This document shows, one piece after another, positions 48,982 through 59,560 of a DNA stretch of 64,000 bases. This DNA is from Candidatus Pantoea persica. Its GTDB lineage: Bacteria > Pseudomonadota > Gammaproteobacteria > Enterobacterales > Enterobacteriaceae. The notes under the pieces are model-generated. The model saw only the letters and a list, made by a program, of their open reading frames with translations. It was not told the origin of the DNA and searched no databases. The DNA is taken from positions 62,001-126,000 of the forward strand of contig NZ_SMDS01000019.1 of NCBI RefSeq assembly GCF_013753875.1, read 5' to 3'. The stretch's first letter is position 1. The number at the start of each line of letters is the position of its first letter. The translations under genes were made by a program, and so were the position numbers.

Positions 48982-49456
48982 CTAGAGCGTCAGACGCATC
49001 TCGACACAGCGCAGCCTGGCCTGCGCCAGCGCGGAGTTATAGTCGGCGTAGCGCACCATGCTGAAGCCGTGGCGCTGATAAAACCGCTGCGCGTTTGGGC
49101 GTGGAGGATAGGTTGAGCTGCGACAGGCCGCGCCGGCGCGTCTCGCGCACGATCGCAGCGATAATCAGGCCGCCAGCGTCTCGGGCGCTCCACGCCGGCA
49201 GGGTGAAGATCGCCTCCACGTTGCCGGACGCCGGCACCAGAAAGCCGGTGGCCACCGGGCAATCCTGCGCGTCTACGGCGACAAAAAAAGGATTATCCAG
49301 GATTGTCTGGCGGTAGCTGGCGGGCATCTGCTTCGGCGTCTGGGTGGCAATAACCGTCTCGCTGTAGCTGCTACGGCAGCCATAGCGGATCGCCTGATTT
49401 CTGATCGCCGAGCATCTTTCCGCCTCTTCGGCGCGAGCCTCTCTGATCTGCATCAT
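48982..49456 (-). pseudogene. GNAT acetyltransferase remnant
   Basis: MQIREARAEEAERCSAIRNQ starts a GNAT-type N-acetyltransferase after AGGAGAG. The acetyl-CoA pyrophosphate loop is altered (SARDAGGLIIAAIVRETRRRG keeps helix 3). Near 49100 one base is lost and the normal end (FYQRHGFSMVRYADYNSALAQ) is in another frame, stopping at TAG 48982. Substrate unknown. Inserted between flgL and rne relative to E. coli. Confidence 0.8.
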
Positions 49457-49510
49457 CCTCTCCTGTTTCGTCACGGGTATCCGCAGCAGCATGCCTGAGC
49501 AACAGGCATA

Positions 49511-49536
49511 AAAAAACCCCGGTTCGCCGGGGTTTT
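49511..49536 (-). terminator. rne terminator
   Basis: AACCCCGG-TTCG-CCGGGGTT with A-run and T-run on either side (49511-49536), 20 bases past the rne stop; it can also end the plus strand. Confidence 0.9.
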
Positions 49537-49555
49537 GCTGGCTTAAGTCGCGCGT

Positions 49556-52500
49556 TTAGACACTGTCGGGGCGGGTTGCCGGGGCGGTGGCCTGATGGCT
49601 GGCGCTGTGGCCGCCTGCAGCACCTTTGCCCTTAAAGGCGAACGGCGAACGCACCCAGTCGCTGTGGCGTGCCGGCTCCGGCTGCCAGATCGGCGCTGGC
49701 GCTTTGGTCATCGGCGCCGAGGCGTGATGGGTGTAGCGCACGGCGGCCATCTCCTGCGGCGCGACGTCGCGTGCCGGTACCGGCGCATGCGGCTCGCTGG
49801 TCAGCAAGGGCGTGCTCTCCGCTGCAACCGGCGTCTTCAGCACCTCTTCAACCTGCGCTTCTGCTTCCGGCGTCACGTCGTGCACGGCTTCAGCGGCGAT
49901 GCTGGCGGCCACAGGGGCTTCCTCGGTTAGCGCCACTGGCGTCTCGTCGACGATGGGCGCGGCGGGTACCGCCTGCGCGGCGATCGCTTCCGCTTTTGCT
50001 TCGTCGGCGGCCGGGATCACGGCGGGCTCATGGTTGACCGGCGCGTCGATCGGCGTCGTGTCGTCGACGTTAACCAGCGTCACCGGCGTTTCTGCCTGCG
50101 GCTCTGCGTCGTGCACGGCGTCAGCCGCCTGCGGTTCAACCTCGTGCACCGTTTTAGCCGGCGCGTTAGTGGCTGGCGCGGCGTGCGCATCAACGTTGTG
50201 TGCGACCTCAGCTGTCTGAGGTGCAGCTTCCGCAGCGGCGACCGGCAGAGCGATAGCGCCTGCGGTTTCCGGCAGCGTCTTTTCCTGCGTCTCGTTCAGT
50301 GCGGTCTGACTTTCCACCGGCTGGGCGACCGGATAGTGCACCCAGACTTTGCCTGAGGCCATTTCCGGGGACGCCGCGGCGGCCGCCAGCGGCATTGCGG
50401 ACTCGGTCGGGTAGCGTTCGTCGCGGTAGCGACGGCGACGCTGACCGCTGACGCGCAGGTGGCGCGGCGAACGGCGCGAACGACGCGGCATACTGCCGTT
50501 ATCGCGGCTTTCGGCCTCTGGCTGCGGCTCGACCGCGTCCGACGGCGCGCTCTCGCCGCCGATGCGCACTTTCTGCGCCAGCTGACGCGGCTTGCGACGC
50601 GGCATAACCTGAACGCGCTCTTCTTCCTGCGCTTCCGGTGTTTCCGCTACCTCTTCAACCGGCTGCTCAACCGCTTTCGCCACTTCCAGCTGCGCGCGCT
50701 TCTCTTCCTGACGACGGCGCTGACGCTCGGCGCGCTGTTCGCGACGCTGCTGCTGCTCTTCACGCTGTTGACGCGCTTCGTCGCTCAGTACGGCGCTGCG
50801 CTCTTCGCGCGGCTCGCGGTCTTCACCGTTGCGCGGCGTGCGCTTGCGGCGGTTATTGCTGCGACGATCGCCGCGCTCTTTCGCGCCACTCTCGCTCTCT
50901 TCGCTGCTCACGGTTGGCTGCTGTGGCGTCACTTCTTTGGCTTTCGCTGGCGCTGTCTCGCTGCTGCCGAACAGCTTTTTCAGCAGGCGGCTGAAGAAGC
51001 CACCGCTGCTGGCGGCAGCAGGTGCGGCAGAGGCCGCAGGCTTCGCTGCCGGCTGCGGCTCGGCCACCGGTTTCTCAACCGGCGTTTCGGTCGGCATCGG
51101 CAGCGCGTCAGGCATGACAAACGCGGCCAGCGCAGGCTGCTCCGGACGACGACGCTCGGCGTGCTCCTCTTCCGACGGCATCGCCATTTCTGCTTCGTGC
51201 AGCTTCGGCAGGTGATAGCTGAGGGTCTGCGTCTCTTCGCCTTTGCGCACGCGCAGCACGGAGTAGTGCGGGGTTTCCATACGATCGTCCGGCACGATAA
51301 TCGCGCGGACACCGCCCTGGCGCTTCTCAATCGCATTCACCGCTTCGCGTTTTTCGTTCAGCAGGTAGGAGGCGATCTGCACCGGCACGATGGCCTGCAC
51401 CTCTTTGGTGTTGTCTTTCAGCGCCTCTTCTTCAATCAGGCGCAGAATTGACAGCGACAGCGATTCATTGTCGCGGATGGTGCCGGTGCCGCTGCAGCGC
51501 GGACAAACGTGATGGCTCGACTCGCCCAGCGACGGGCTGAGGCGCTGACGCGACATCTCCAGCAGGCCGAAGCGCGAGATATGGCTTATCTGAATGCGCG
51601 CGCGATCCTGACGCACCGCTTCGCGCAGGCGGTTTTCCACCGCACGCTGGTGACGTACCGGCGTCATGTCGATGAAGTCGATAACGATCAGACCGCCGAG
51701 GTCGCGCAGGCGCAGCTGGCGCGCGATCTCATCGGCTGCTTCGAGGTTGGTGTTGAACGCCGTCTCTTCGATATCGCCGCCGCGCGTGGCGCGCGCCGAG
51801 TTGATGTCGATGGCGGTCAGCGCCTCGGTGCTGTCGATAACGATAGAGCCGCCAGAAGGCAGGCGCACTTCGCGCTGGAAGGCGGACTCGATCTGCGATT
51901 CAATCTGGTAGTGGCTGAACAGCGGGATTTCGCCGGTGTAGAGCTTGATCTTGCTGCTGAAGTCCGGACGACCCAGTGCGGCGATATGCTGGCGCGCCAG
52001 CTCCAGCACTTTCGGGTTGTCGATCAGGATCTCGCCGATGTCCTGGCGCAGATAGTCGCGGAAGGCGCGGACGATAACGTTGCTTTCCTGATGGATCAGG
52101 AAGGGCGCAGGGCGGTTTTCCGCCGCTTTCTTGATCGCTTCCCAGTGCTTCATGCGGAAGCTGAGATCCCACTGCAGCGCCTCGGCGGATTTGCCGACTC
52201 CGGCGGTGCGCACGATCAGTCCCATGCCGTCCGGCAGCTCCAGCGAAGAGAGCGCCTCTTTCAGCTCGGTGCGGTCGTCTCCTTCGATACGGCGCGAAAT
52301 GCCGCCGGCGCGCGGATTGTTCGGCATCAGTACCAGATAGCTGCCCGCCAGCGAAATAAAGGTGGTCAGCGCTGCGCCTTTATTGCCGCGCTCTTCTTTA
52401 TCGATCTGGACGATAACTTCCTGACCTTCGCGCAGCACGTCTTTAATATTGGGACGGCCTGGTGCGTTATAGCTGGCGGGAAAGTATTCGCGGGAGATTT

Positions 52501-52714
52501 CTTTAAGAGGGAGAAAACCGTGGCGCTCAGCGCCGTAATCGACAAACGCAGCTTCAAGGCTAGGTTCAATGCGGGTGATTTTACCTTTATAGATGTTGGC
52601 TTTTTTCTGTTCGTGTCCGGGACTTTCAATATCCAGATCGTACAGACGTTGTCCATCAACCAAGGCAACGCGCAACTCCTCCTGCTGAGTTGCATTGATT
52701 AACATTCTTTTCAT
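49556..52714 (-). CDS. rne: Ribonuclease E with full degradosome arm
   Basis: Essential endoribonuclease for mRNA turnover and rRNA/tRNA processing. 1,052 residues, intact. The catalytic half (1-529) has the S1 domain ([20 protein letters not shown]), DNase I-like sites ([27 protein letters not shown]) and the zinc-link CPRCSGTG. The membrane anchor is seen at about residue 570 ([15 protein letters not shown]). A long arginine-rich arm follows (repeats of [13 protein letters not shown] type), then a Glu/Ala/Val-rich stretch. The C-terminal PNPase-binding motif is kept ([13 protein letters not shown]). Many reduced symbionts lose this arm, so its retention points to a young reduction. Confidence 0.97.
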   Translation of the reverse strand: MKRMLINATQQEELRVALVDGQRLYDLDIESPGHEQKKANIYKGKITRIEPSLEAAFVDYGAERHGFLPLKEISREYFPASYNAPGRPNIKDVLREGQEVIVQIDKEERGNKGAALTTFISLAGSYLVLMPNNPRAGGISRRIEGDDRTELKEALSSLELPDGMGLIVRTAGVGKSAEALQWDLSFRMKHWEAIKKAAENRPAPFLIHQESNVIVRAFRDYLRQDIGEILIDNPKVLELARQHIAALGRPDFSSKIKLYTGEIPLFSHYQIESQIESAFQREVRLPSGGSIVIDSTEALTAIDINSARATRGGDIEETAFNTNLEAADEIARQLRLRDLGGLIVIDFIDMTPVRHQRAVENRLREAVRQDRARIQISHISRFGLLEMSRQRLSPSLGESSHHVCPRCSGTGTIRDNESLSLSILRLIEEEALKDNTKEVQAIVPVQIASYLLNEKREAVNAIEKRQGGVRAIIVPDDRMETPHYSVLRVRKGEETQTLSYHLPKLHEAEMAMPSEEEHAERRRPEQPALAAFVMPDALPMPTETPVEKPVAEPQPAAKPAASAAPAAASSGGFFSRLLKKLFGSSETAPAKAKEVTPQQPTVSSEESESGAKERGDRRSNNRRKRTPRNGEDREPREERSAVLSDEARQQREEQQQRREQRAERQRRRQEEKRAQLEVAKAVEQPVEEVAETPEAQEEERVQVMPRRKPRQLAQKVRIGGESAPSDAVEPQPEAESRDNGSMPRRSRRSPRHLRVSGQRRRRYRDERYPTESAMPLAAAAASPEMASGKVWVHYPVAQPVESQTALNETQEKTLPETAGAIALPVAAAEAAPQTAEVAHNVDAHAAPATNAPAKTVHEVEPQAADAVHDAEPQAETPVTLVNVDDTTPIDAPVNHEPAVIPAADEAKAEAIAAQAVPAAPIVDETPVALTEEAPVAASIAAEAVHDVTPEAEAQVEEVLKTPVAAESTPLLTSEPHAPVPARDVAPQEMAAVRYTHHASAPMTKAPAPIWQPEPARHSDWVRSPFAFKGKGAAGGHSASHQATAPATRPDSV

Positions 52715-53288
52715 CGTATCTGACTCGTTATTCTCACATGAGTGATTAAAGCTGCGGGCATAGTTACCCTGGACGAGTATTGACCGATGGCCCCGTGACT
52801 AAGTGCTTTACGTCAACCTCCCGGTTGTCGACTGCGCGAGGGGCGCAAATAACGTCGGTGGCCTGTTTTTCATAAGGAAAAACAGCGCCGTTGCGTTGAA
52901 ATGCCTGAGAGAGATTTAAAACTCCTACATCCCAACATTTCGTCCAGGCCGTAACCCGCAGCCCGCTAAGTGCCTGAATTTACATTACGTCTTACGCCAT
53001 TGCTGCGTGTGCGTTTCATCCGGCAAAATGACTAATTCGCTCTTTTTCTGGCCTGAAATTCAGCAGACAAGAAACTCAAGCATTATTCCATCGCTAACCT
53101 TCATATAGCAAGGCGACTTTTACCGCCTGATAAAGATTAGTGACGCTTAACATCTTAATATGTCGGACGATTAAGCGGGTTGCTGAAAAAGCCAGCGCAC
53201 GCTGCGCTTTCTCGCGCGACAACAAGAGGAGAGTTAAGCACAGAAAAAGGGGTAGCGCTATCACAGCACACTATTTAGAATCGTCGCC
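52715..53288. promoter_or_regulatory. rne 5' leader and rluC promoter region
   Basis: 574 bases between the divergent rne and rluC. In E. coli the rne transcript has a 361-nt leader that binds RNase E and gives feedback control. The minus-strand sequence here has matching length and several stems, for example CTGTTTTT/AAAAACAG at about 52863-52887, and no ORF. It was not folded, so the assignment is by position. The rluC side lacks an obvious promoter choice. Confidence 0.55.
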
Positions 53289-54245
53289 ATGAAAACTGAG
53301 AATCCCGGCGTACAACTTGTCGCCATTTCGGCTGAAAATGCCGGACAACGCATCAATAACTTTTTGCGCACCCAGCTGAAGGGTGTGCCGAAAAGTATGA
53401 TTTATCGCATCCTGCGTAAAGGTGAGGTGCGGGTGAATAAAAAGCGCATCAAGCCAGAATATAAGCTGGAGGCGGGCGACGAGGTGCGCATTCCGCCGGT
53501 GCGCGTCGCGGAACGCGAAGAGCAGGCCGTTTCGCCGAAGCTGGAAAAGGTCGCCGCGCTGGCGGAAGCGATCGTTTATGAAGATGACCATATTCTGGTA
53601 CTGAACAAGCCGTCCGGCACCGCGGTGCACGGCGGCAGCGGTCTGAGCTTCGGCGTGATCGAAGGGCTGCGCGCGTTGCGTCCGGAGGCGCGCTTCCTTG
53701 AGCTGGTGCATCGCCTCGACCGCGACACCTCTGGACTGCTGCTGGTGGCCAAGAAGCGCTCGGCGCTGCGCGCGCTGCACGAGCAGCTACGCGAGAAAGG
53801 GATGCAGAAAGATTACCTGGCGCTGGTGCGTGGCAGCTGGCCGTCGCACCTGAAAGTGGTGCAGGCGCCACTGCTGAAAAACATTCTGCAAAGCGACGAG
53901 CGCTTGGTGCGCGTCAGCAGTGAGGGCAAGCCTTCGGAGACGCGCTTCAAGGTTGAAGAGCGTTTCGCCTTCGCCACGCTGGTGAAGGCGAGTCCGGTGA
54001 CCGGCCGCACGCACCAGATCCGCGTGCACACGCTGCACGCCGGTCATCCAATCGCCTTTGACGATCGCTACGGCGAGCGCGAGTTTGACAGTCAGCTGGC
54101 CGCCACCGGCCTGCGCCGTCTGTTCCTGCACGCCGCCGCCTTGACCTTCACCCATCCCGGCAGCGGCGAAATCCTGCGGCTGGAAGCGCAGCTCGACGAG
54201 GCACTTAAGCATTGTCTGCAGGCGCTGCGCCAGCAGAAGGCCTGA
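53289..54245 (+). CDS. rluC: 23S rRNA pseudouridine synthase RluC
   Basis: Makes pseudouridine 955, 2504 and 2580 of 23S rRNA. 318 residues, intact. The N-terminal S4 domain (about 18-75: [20 protein letters not shown]) is followed by the catalytic domain with the aspartate Asp144 in [10 protein letters not shown]. coli-like to the end. Divergent from rne, as in E. coli. Loss of rsuA but not rluC shows selective retention among rRNA modification genes. Confidence 0.97.
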   Translation: MKTENPGVQLVAISAENAGQRINNFLRTQLKGVPKSMIYRILRKGEVRVNKKRIKPEYKLEAGDEVRIPPVRVAEREEQAVSPKLEKVAALAEAIVYEDDHILVLNKPSGTAVHGGSGLSFGVIEGLRALRPEARFLELVHRLDRDTSGLLLVAKKRSALRALHEQLREKGMQKDYLALVRGSWPSHLKVVQAPLLKNILQSDERLVRVSSEGKPSETRFKVEERFAFATLVKASPVTGRTHQIRVHTLHAGHPIAFDDRYGEREFDSQLAATGLRRLFLHAAALTFTHPGSGEILRLEAQLDEALKHCLQALRQQKA

Positions 54246-54258
54246 TCGCCGGTCGGCA

Positions 54259-54843
54259 TTACCCCAGCGGGTTGATGCCGACCGACCGCAACATCGCACC
54301 GAGCGCAATCAGCGGCAGTCCCACCAGCGTATTGGGATCGCGTCCCTCCAGCCGTTCAAACAGGCAGATCCCCAGCCCTTCGCTTTTAAAACTCCCGGCG
54401 CACTGCAAAGGCTGCTCCTTCTCTATATAGCTGCGAATCTCTTCGTCGCTGAGATCGCGGAAATGCACCACAAACGGCTCGCAGCACTGCATCAGCCGCT
54501 GGCTGCGCGGATGGTAAAGCGCCAGACCGGTATAGCAGGTGATGGCGTTGCCGCTCGCCTGGCGCAGCTGTGCAAAGGCGCGCGCCGGCGTATGCGGCTT
54601 GCCGGTAATCGCGCCGTCCAGCACGCAGACCTGATCGGAGCCGATAATCCAGCTGTCGGGATAGGCTGCGGCCAGCGACTGCGCTTTCGCCACCGCGAGG
54701 CGCGTCACCAGCGTGTCGGCTGCCTCTTGCGCGCGGGGCGTTTCATCTGCGTCAGGCGCGGCGGTAATAAAAGGCAGGCCTAATTTACTTAATAACGCTT
54801 GGCGGAAGGGTGAGGTTGAGGCTAAAACAAGAGAGTCAGGCAT
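54259..54843 (-). CDS. yceF: Maf-type nucleotide pyrophosphatase YceF
   Basis: House-cleaning pyrophosphatase (7-methyl-GTP in E. coli). 194 residues, intact. Motifs are [11 protein letters not shown] near the start, [15 protein letters not shown], the GKP block and [10 protein letters not shown]. The usual Arg pair after STSP reads Arg-Gln here rather than Arg-Arg, a departure worth noting. The start at 54843 is chosen over 54876 because [12 protein letters not shown] fits the family. Divergent from yceD-rpmF. Confidence 0.92.
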   Translation of the reverse strand: MPDSLVLASTSPFRQALLSKLGLPFITAAPDADETPRAQEAADTLVTRLAVAKAQSLAAAYPDSWIIGSDQVCVLDGAITGKPHTPARAFAQLRQASGNAITCYTGLALYHPRSQRLMQCCEPFVVHFRDLSDEEIRSYIEKEQPLQCAGSFKSEGLGICLFERLEGRDPNTLVGLPLIALGAMLRSVGINPLG

Positions 54844-54922
54844 TTTTTCACAATAGTAATAGCGAATTGGTGACACTCATTTTAAACTGTGTGCCGCACT
54901 GGATGCGAATAGCGGGCGAAAG

Positions 54923-55183
54923 ATGCTGTTCAATGGCCTTCCTGTCTCAAGCGATGAGCAGGCTGAGGCACTGCCGGAAGCCTACGAGCCGGTCGATTTT
55001 GGCGAAATCGATATGCTGGCGGTGATCGAGGATGAGCTCATTCTCCTCGCCCTGCCGGTCGTTCCGGTGCATGATTCTGAACACTGTGAAGTGTCCGAGG
55101 CGGACATGGTCTTTGGCAAATTGCCTGCAGAGGCAGAAAAACCAAACCCATTTGCCGTATTAGCCAGTTTAAAGCGTAAGTAA
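54923..55183 (+). pseudogene. yceD: yceD shortened, DUF177 protein
   Basis: YceD (173 residues in E. coli) is a DUF177 protein needed for normal 23S rRNA levels in plants and bacteria. Only its C-terminal half is present ([20 protein letters not shown] ... [20 protein letters not shown]). The normal start and about 95 codons, including the CxxC block, are deleted, leaving only 79 bases between the yceF start and the first in-frame ATG. An 86-codon ORF begins at ATG 54923 without a clear ribosome site. It is still followed by rpmF after 15 bases, as in the normal operon. Confidence 0.8.
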
Positions 55184-55198
55184 TTAGGAGTAAGGTCC

Positions 55199-55369
55199 AT
55201 GGCCGTACAACAGAATAAACCCACCCGTTCTAAGCGTGGTATGCGTCGTTCGCATGATGCGCTGACCACTGTAACTCTGTCTGTAGATAAAGTTTCTGGC
55301 GAAACGCATCTGCGTCACTACATCACCGCGGATGGCTACTACCGCGGTCGCAAGGTTATCATCAAATAA
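55199..55369 (+). CDS. rpmF: 50S ribosomal protein L32
   Basis: 56 residues, intact. [20 protein letters not shown] and [15 protein letters not shown] match E. coli L32 (57 residues). Ribosome site AGGAGTAAGG. First intact gene of the rpmF-plsX-fab operon. Its upstream partner yceD is truncated, so its promoter arrangement may differ from E. coli. Confidence 0.96.
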   Translation: MAVQQNKPTRSKRGMRRSHDALTTVTLSVDKVSGETHLRHYITADGYYRGRKVIIK

Positions 55370-55393
55370 GACTGCGCTTAGCAAGGCGATACC

Positions 55394-56434
55394 TTGACAC
55401 GTTTGACCCTGGCAGTTGATGCCATGGGCGGGGACTTCGGTCCCCGCGTGACAGTGCCTTCAGCATTGCAGGCACTGGCTTCTCATTCGCATCTCGATCT
55501 TCTTCTGGTCGGAATTCCCGACACTATCACTCCATTGCTTGCCAAAGCGGATCCCTTCTTAGTGGGACGTTTGCAGGTTATTCCTGCGGAATCGGTTATT
55601 GCAAGTGATGTTCGCACCTCGCAGGCGATCCGCAACAGCCGCGGCAGTTCGATGCGCATCGCGCTGGAACTGGTAAAAGAGGGACGCGCGCAGGCCTGCG
55701 TCAGCGCCGGTAACACCGGGGCGCTGATGGGGCTGGCGAAGCTGCTGATTAAACCGCTGGACGGCATTGAACGCCCGGCGTTGATGACCGTGCTGCCGCA
55801 TCAGCAGCGCGGCAAAACGGTAGTGCTGGATTTGGGCGCCAACGTCGACTCGGACAGCGACATGCTGGTGCAGTTCGCCGTGATGGGCGCGGTGATGGCG
55901 GAAGAGGTGCTGGGCACCGATCGTCCGCGCGTCGCGCTGCTCAATATTGGTCAGGAAGAGACCAAGGGGCTAGAGAGCATACGCGCGGCGGCCAGCGTGC
56001 TGAAAGCAGCCGAGGAGATTAACTTTATCGGTTATATGGAAGGCAACGACTTGCTGACTGGCAAAACCGACGTGCTGGTATGTGACGGATTCGTCGGTAA
56101 CGTCACGCTGAAAACCATGGAAGGCGTGGTAAGAATGTTTCTTTCTCTGCTGAAGTCGTCAGGGGAAGGTAAAAAACGGTCATGGTGGCTGATGCTGCTG
56201 GGGCGCTGGATACAGAAACGACTGGCGCAGCGCTTTGGACACCTCAACCCCGACCAGTACAATGGCGCTTGTCTGTTAGGATTGCGCGGAACAGTGATCA
56301 AAAGCCACGGCGCGGCGAATCAACGCGCCTTTGCCGTGGCGATAGAGCAGGCAGAGCAGGCGGCGCGACGGCTGGTTCCCGAACGAATCGCCGCGCGCCT
56401 TGATGCTGTATTAGCCAGGAGTGACAAAGCCTAG
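55394..56434 (+). CDS. plsX: Acyl-ACP:phosphate acyltransferase PlsX
   Basis: Makes acyl-phosphate for phospholipid synthesis. 346 residues, intact. TTG start as in E. coli (TTGACACG). [28 protein letters not shown] and [20 protein letters not shown] are the family blocks. It stops with TAG, and the next base is the A of the fabH ATG (TAGATG). TAG being a normal stop of a conserved gene here argues against reassigned TAG. Confidence 0.96.
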   Translation: MTRLTLAVDAMGGDFGPRVTVPSALQALASHSHLDLLLVGIPDTITPLLAKADPFLVGRLQVIPAESVIASDVRTSQAIRNSRGSSMRIALELVKEGRAQACVSAGNTGALMGLAKLLIKPLDGIERPALMTVLPHQQRGKTVVLDLGANVDSDSDMLVQFAVMGAVMAEEVLGTDRPRVALLNIGQEETKGLESIRAAASVLKAAEEINFIGYMEGNDLLTGKTDVLVCDGFVGNVTLKTMEGVVRMFLSLLKSSGEGKKRSWWLMLLGRWIQKRLAQRFGHLNPDQYNGACLLGLRGTVIKSHGAANQRAFAVAIEQAEQAARRLVPERIAARLDAVLARSDKA

Positions 56435-57388
56435 ATGTTTACCAAAATTATCGGTACGGGCAGCTATTTGCCTGAGCAGGTGCGCACCAATGCGGATCTG
56501 GAAAAAATGGTGGAAACTACGGACGAGTGGATTGCCACCCGTACCGGCATTCGCGAGCGCCGTATTGCCGCGCCGGAAGAAACCGTTGCCAGCATGGGCT
56601 TCGCCGCCGCGCAGCGCGCGCTGGAGATGGCGGGCGTCGACGCGAATGACATTGGGCTGATTATCGTCGCCACGACCTCATCCAGCCACGCCTTCCCCAG
56701 TTCAGCCTGCATGATCCAGCAGATGCTGGGCGTTAAAGACTGCGCCGCGTTCGATCTCGCGGCCGCCTGCGCGGGTTTTACCTACGCCCTGAGCGTCGCT
56801 GACCAGTACATTAAAAACGGCGCGGTTAAACAGGCGCTGGTGATTGGCTCTGACGTGCTGGCGCGCACCCTCGATCCGAACGATCGCGGTACCATCATTC
56901 TGTTTGGCGATGGCGCGGGCGCTGTGGTACTGGGCGCAAGCGAAGAGCAGGGCATCATCTCTACTCATCTGCACGCCGACGGCCGTTACGGTCAGCTGCT
57001 GACGCTGCCCTATCAGAACCGCGCGCAGCAGGATGAGCCGGCCTATCTCACCATGGCTGGCAACGAAGTCTTCAAGGTCGCCGTGACTGAACTGGCGCAC
57101 ATCGTCGACGAAACCCTGCAGGCGAATAATCTCGACCGCGAAATGCTCGACTGGCTGGTACCGCATCAGGCCAACCTGCGCATCATCAGCGCAACGGCGA
57201 AAAAACTGGGGATGGGCATGGATAAAGTGGTGGTGACGCTCGATCGCCACGGCAATACCTCGGCCGCCTCGGTACCTTGCGCGCTAGACGAAGCCGTGCG
57301 CGATTGCCGTATCAAACCCGGACAACTGATTCTGCTGGAAGCCTTTGGTGGCGGGTTCACCTGGGGCTCCGCACTGGTTCGCTTTTGA
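56435..57388 (+). CDS. fabH: Beta-ketoacyl-ACP synthase III
   Basis: Starts fatty acid synthesis from acetyl-CoA and malonyl-ACP. 317 residues, intact. Catalytic triad Cys112 (AAACAGF), His in VPHQANLRI and Asn in GNTSAAS. Directly abuts plsX. No damage. Confidence 0.97.
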   Translation: MFTKIIGTGSYLPEQVRTNADLEKMVETTDEWIATRTGIRERRIAAPEETVASMGFAAAQRALEMAGVDANDIGLIIVATTSSSHAFPSSACMIQQMLGVKDCAAFDLAAACAGFTYALSVADQYIKNGAVKQALVIGSDVLARTLDPNDRGTIILFGDGAGAVVLGASEEQGIISTHLHADGRYGQLLTLPYQNRAQQDEPAYLTMAGNEVFKVAVTELAHIVDETLQANNLDREMLDWLVPHQANLRIISATAKKLGMGMDKVVVTLDRHGNTSAASVPCALDEAVRDCRIKPGQLILLEAFGGGFTWGSALVRF

Positions 57389-57404
57389 TTCACAGGAACT
57401 GAAG

Positions 57405-58337
57405 ATGACGCAATTTGCATTTGTTTTTCCCGGTCAGGGCTCACAGACCGTTGGCATGCTGGCAGAGCTGGCCGCCGTCTATACGCTGGTGGAAGAGACT
57501 TTCCGCGAAGCGTCTGACGTGCTGGGATACGATCTCTGGCAGCTGGTCTGCGCGGGTCCGGCTGAAGAGCTGAATAAAACCTGGCAGACGCAGCCGGCGT
57601 TGCTGGCCGCCTCTGTCGCGATCTATCGCGTCTGGCAGCAGCAGGGCGGCAAGCAGCCGTCGCTGATCGCCGGTCACAGTCTTGGCGAATACTCCGCGCT
57701 GGTTTGCGCGGGCGTGCTTGACTTCGCCGACGCCATCAAGCTGGTGGAACTGCGCGGCAAGCTGATGCAGGAAGCGGTGCCTGAAGGCAGTGGCGCCATG
57801 CAGGCGATTATCGGTCTGGATGACGCGGCGATTCGCAAAGCCTGCGAAGAGAGCGCTCAGGGTCAGGTGGTGTCGCCGGTGAACTTCAACTCACCGGGCC
57901 AGGTGGTAATCGCCGGCAACAAAGAAGCGGTTGAACGCGCAGGTGCTGCCTGCAAAGCCGCAGGCGCAAAACGCGCGCTGCCACTGCCGGTAAGCGTGCC
58001 GTCGCACTGCGCGCTGATGAAACCGGCGGCGGACAAGCTGGCGGTTGCGCTGGAAAACATCGCTTTTAACGCGCCATCGGTTCCAGTGGTCAGTAACGTT
58101 GACGTAAAATGCGAAAGCGACGCGGTGGCGATTCGCTGCGCGCTGGTGCGCCAGCTCTACAGCCCGGTCCGCTGGACCGAGAGCGTGGAGTTTATGGCGT
58201 CGCAGGGCATGACCCAACTGCTGGAAATAGGGCCGGGCAAAGTGCTGACGGGCCTGACCAAACGTATTGTAGATAGCCTGACGGCTGCGGCAGTCAACGA
58301 TCCGATGTCGCTTTCTGCCGCCCTTGAACAGGAATAA
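57405..58337 (+). CDS. fabD: Malonyl-CoA:ACP transacylase
   Basis: Loads malonyl on ACP. 310 residues, intact. Catalytic Ser92 in GHSLGEYSAL, His201-type residue in VPSHCALM and the PGQGSQ start. The start at 57405 is chosen over 57345 by family match and by the spacing of GGAACTGAAG; the gene begins 16 bases after fabH. Confidence 0.97.
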   Translation: MTQFAFVFPGQGSQTVGMLAELAAVYTLVEETFREASDVLGYDLWQLVCAGPAEELNKTWQTQPALLAASVAIYRVWQQQGGKQPSLIAGHSLGEYSALVCAGVLDFADAIKLVELRGKLMQEAVPEGSGAMQAIIGLDDAAIRKACEESAQGQVVSPVNFNSPGQVVIAGNKEAVERAGAACKAAGAKRALPLPVSVPSHCALMKPAADKLAVALENIAFNAPSVPVVSNVDVKCESDAVAIRCALVRQLYSPVRWTESVEFMASQGMTQLLEIGPGKVLTGLTKRIVDSLTAAAVNDPMSLSAALEQE

Positions 58338-58347
58338 GAGGAAAAAC

Positions 58348-59082
58348 ATGAGCTTTGAAGGTAAAGTTGCGCTGGTTACGGGCGCGAGCCGCGGTATCGG
58401 ACGCGCCATTGCGGAAACGCTGGTCGCACGCGGCGCAAAAGTGATCGGCACGGCGACCAGCAAAAGCGGCGCAGAGGCGATCAGCGCTTACCTCGGCGAT
58501 AACGGCAAAGGTCTGCTGCTGAATGTGACCGATCCCGCATCGATCGACAGCGTGCTGGAGAAGGTGCGCGCAGAATTTGGCGAAGTAGACGTTTTGGTTA
58601 ATAATGCAGGCATTACGCGTGATAATCTGCTGATGCGCATGAAAGACGACGAGTGGGCGGATATCCTCGATACCAACCTAACGTCCGTCTTCCGCCTCTC
58701 CAAGGCGGTAATGCGCGCCATGATGAAAAAACGTAATGGCCGTATTATCACTATCGGTTCCGTTGTCGGCACCATGGGCAACGCGGGTCAGGCAAACTAC
58801 GCTGCAGCTAAGGCGGGTTTGATTGGCTTTAGCAAATCACTGGCGCGTGAAGTGGCGTCACGTGGCATTACTATAAACGTCGTGGCTCCGGGCTTTATTG
58901 AAACGGATATGACGCGAGCAATGAGCGAAGATCAACGTTCCGGCATTTTGGCGGAGGTTCCGGCTGGTCGTTTAGGCGACGCGCAGGAAATCGCCAATGT
59001 TGTTGCATTCTTAGCCTCTGACGAAGCAGCCTACATCACGGGTGAGACGCTGCACGTCAACGGCGGCATGTACATGGTCTGA
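58348..59082 (+). CDS. fabG: 3-oxoacyl-ACP reductase FabG
   Basis: NADPH-dependent short-chain reductase of fatty acid elongation. 244 residues, intact. The Rossmann motif is TGASRGIG, the active site Ser138, Tyr151 and Lys155 in YAAAKAGLIG, and the C-terminus is LHVNGGMYMV. The start at 58348 follows AAGAGGAAAA. It lies ten bases after fabD. Confidence 0.97.
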   Translation: MSFEGKVALVTGASRGIGRAIAETLVARGAKVIGTATSKSGAEAISAYLGDNGKGLLLNVTDPASIDSVLEKVRAEFGEVDVLVNNAGITRDNLLMRMKDDEWADILDTNLTSVFRLSKAVMRAMMKKRNGRIITIGSVVGTMGNAGQANYAAAKAGLIGFSKSLAREVASRGITINVVAPGFIETDMTRAMSEDQRSGILAEVPAGRLGDAQEIANVVAFLASDEAAYITGETLHVNGGMYMV

Positions 59083-59162
59083 TAATCACGAAATCAGTTG
59101 CAATGTTTGCGGCAAAAACCGCAAAATAGCCTAAAATCGTGGTTCGGCCAGCCGAGATTTTG

Positions 59163-59190
59163 TTGCATCTTTTTCGACATTTTATACACT
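59163..59190 (+). promoter_or_regulatory. acpP promoter
   Basis: A -35 TTGCAT (59163-59168), 16-base spacer and -10 TACACT (59185-59190) lie 46 bases upstream of the acpP start, in the 153-base fabG-acpP gap where E. coli also has an acpP promoter. Confidence 0.6.
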
Positions 59191-59235
59191 ACGAAAACCA
59201 TCGCGAAAGCGAGTTTTGATAGGAAATTAAATAGT

Positions 59236-59472
59236 ATGAGCGATATCGAACAACGCGTTAAGAAAATCATTGCTGAGCAGCTGGGTGTGAAAGAGGAGGA
59301 AGTAACTAACTCTGCATCTTTCGTTGAAGACTTGGGTGCTGATTCTCTTGACACCGTTGAGCTGGTAATGGCTCTGGAAGAAGAGTTTGATACTGAAATT
59401 CCAGATGAAGAAGCTGAGAAAATCACTACCGTTCAGGCAGCGATCGACTACATCAATAGCCATCAAGGCTAA
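59236..59472 (+). CDS. acpP: Acyl carrier protein
   Basis: 78 residues, intact, nearly identical to E. coli ACP. Phosphopantetheine attachment at the serine in [10 protein letters not shown]. Very acidic. The start at 59236 is preceded by AGGAAATTAAATAGT as in E. coli. It has its own promoter and terminator, so can be expressed at high level. Confidence 0.98.
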   Translation: MSDIEQRVKKIIAEQLGVKEEEVTNSASFVEDLGADSLDTVELVMALEEEFDTEIPDEEAEKITTVQAAIDYINSHQG

Positions 59473-59483
59473 TGAATACCTTC

Positions 59484-59513
59484 GGGCGGTTACTCGACCG
59501 CCTGAGTTTTATT
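59484..59513 (+). terminator. acpP terminator
   Basis: GGCGGT-TACTCG-ACCGCC followed by TGAGTTTTATT, just after acpP. The T-run is interrupted, so partial read-through into fabF is likely. Confidence 0.65.
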
Positions 59514-59560
59514 CTAGCTAGCCCCACAGCGTATCTATTTCCCCTCCCTGGAGGACGAAC

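Noticed and set aside
50459..52702. Long plus-strand open frames opposite rne (50459-51451 and 51509-52702).
   Set aside because: They are low-complexity shadows of the rne arginine-rich arm and catalytic half; no ribosome site and no known protein.
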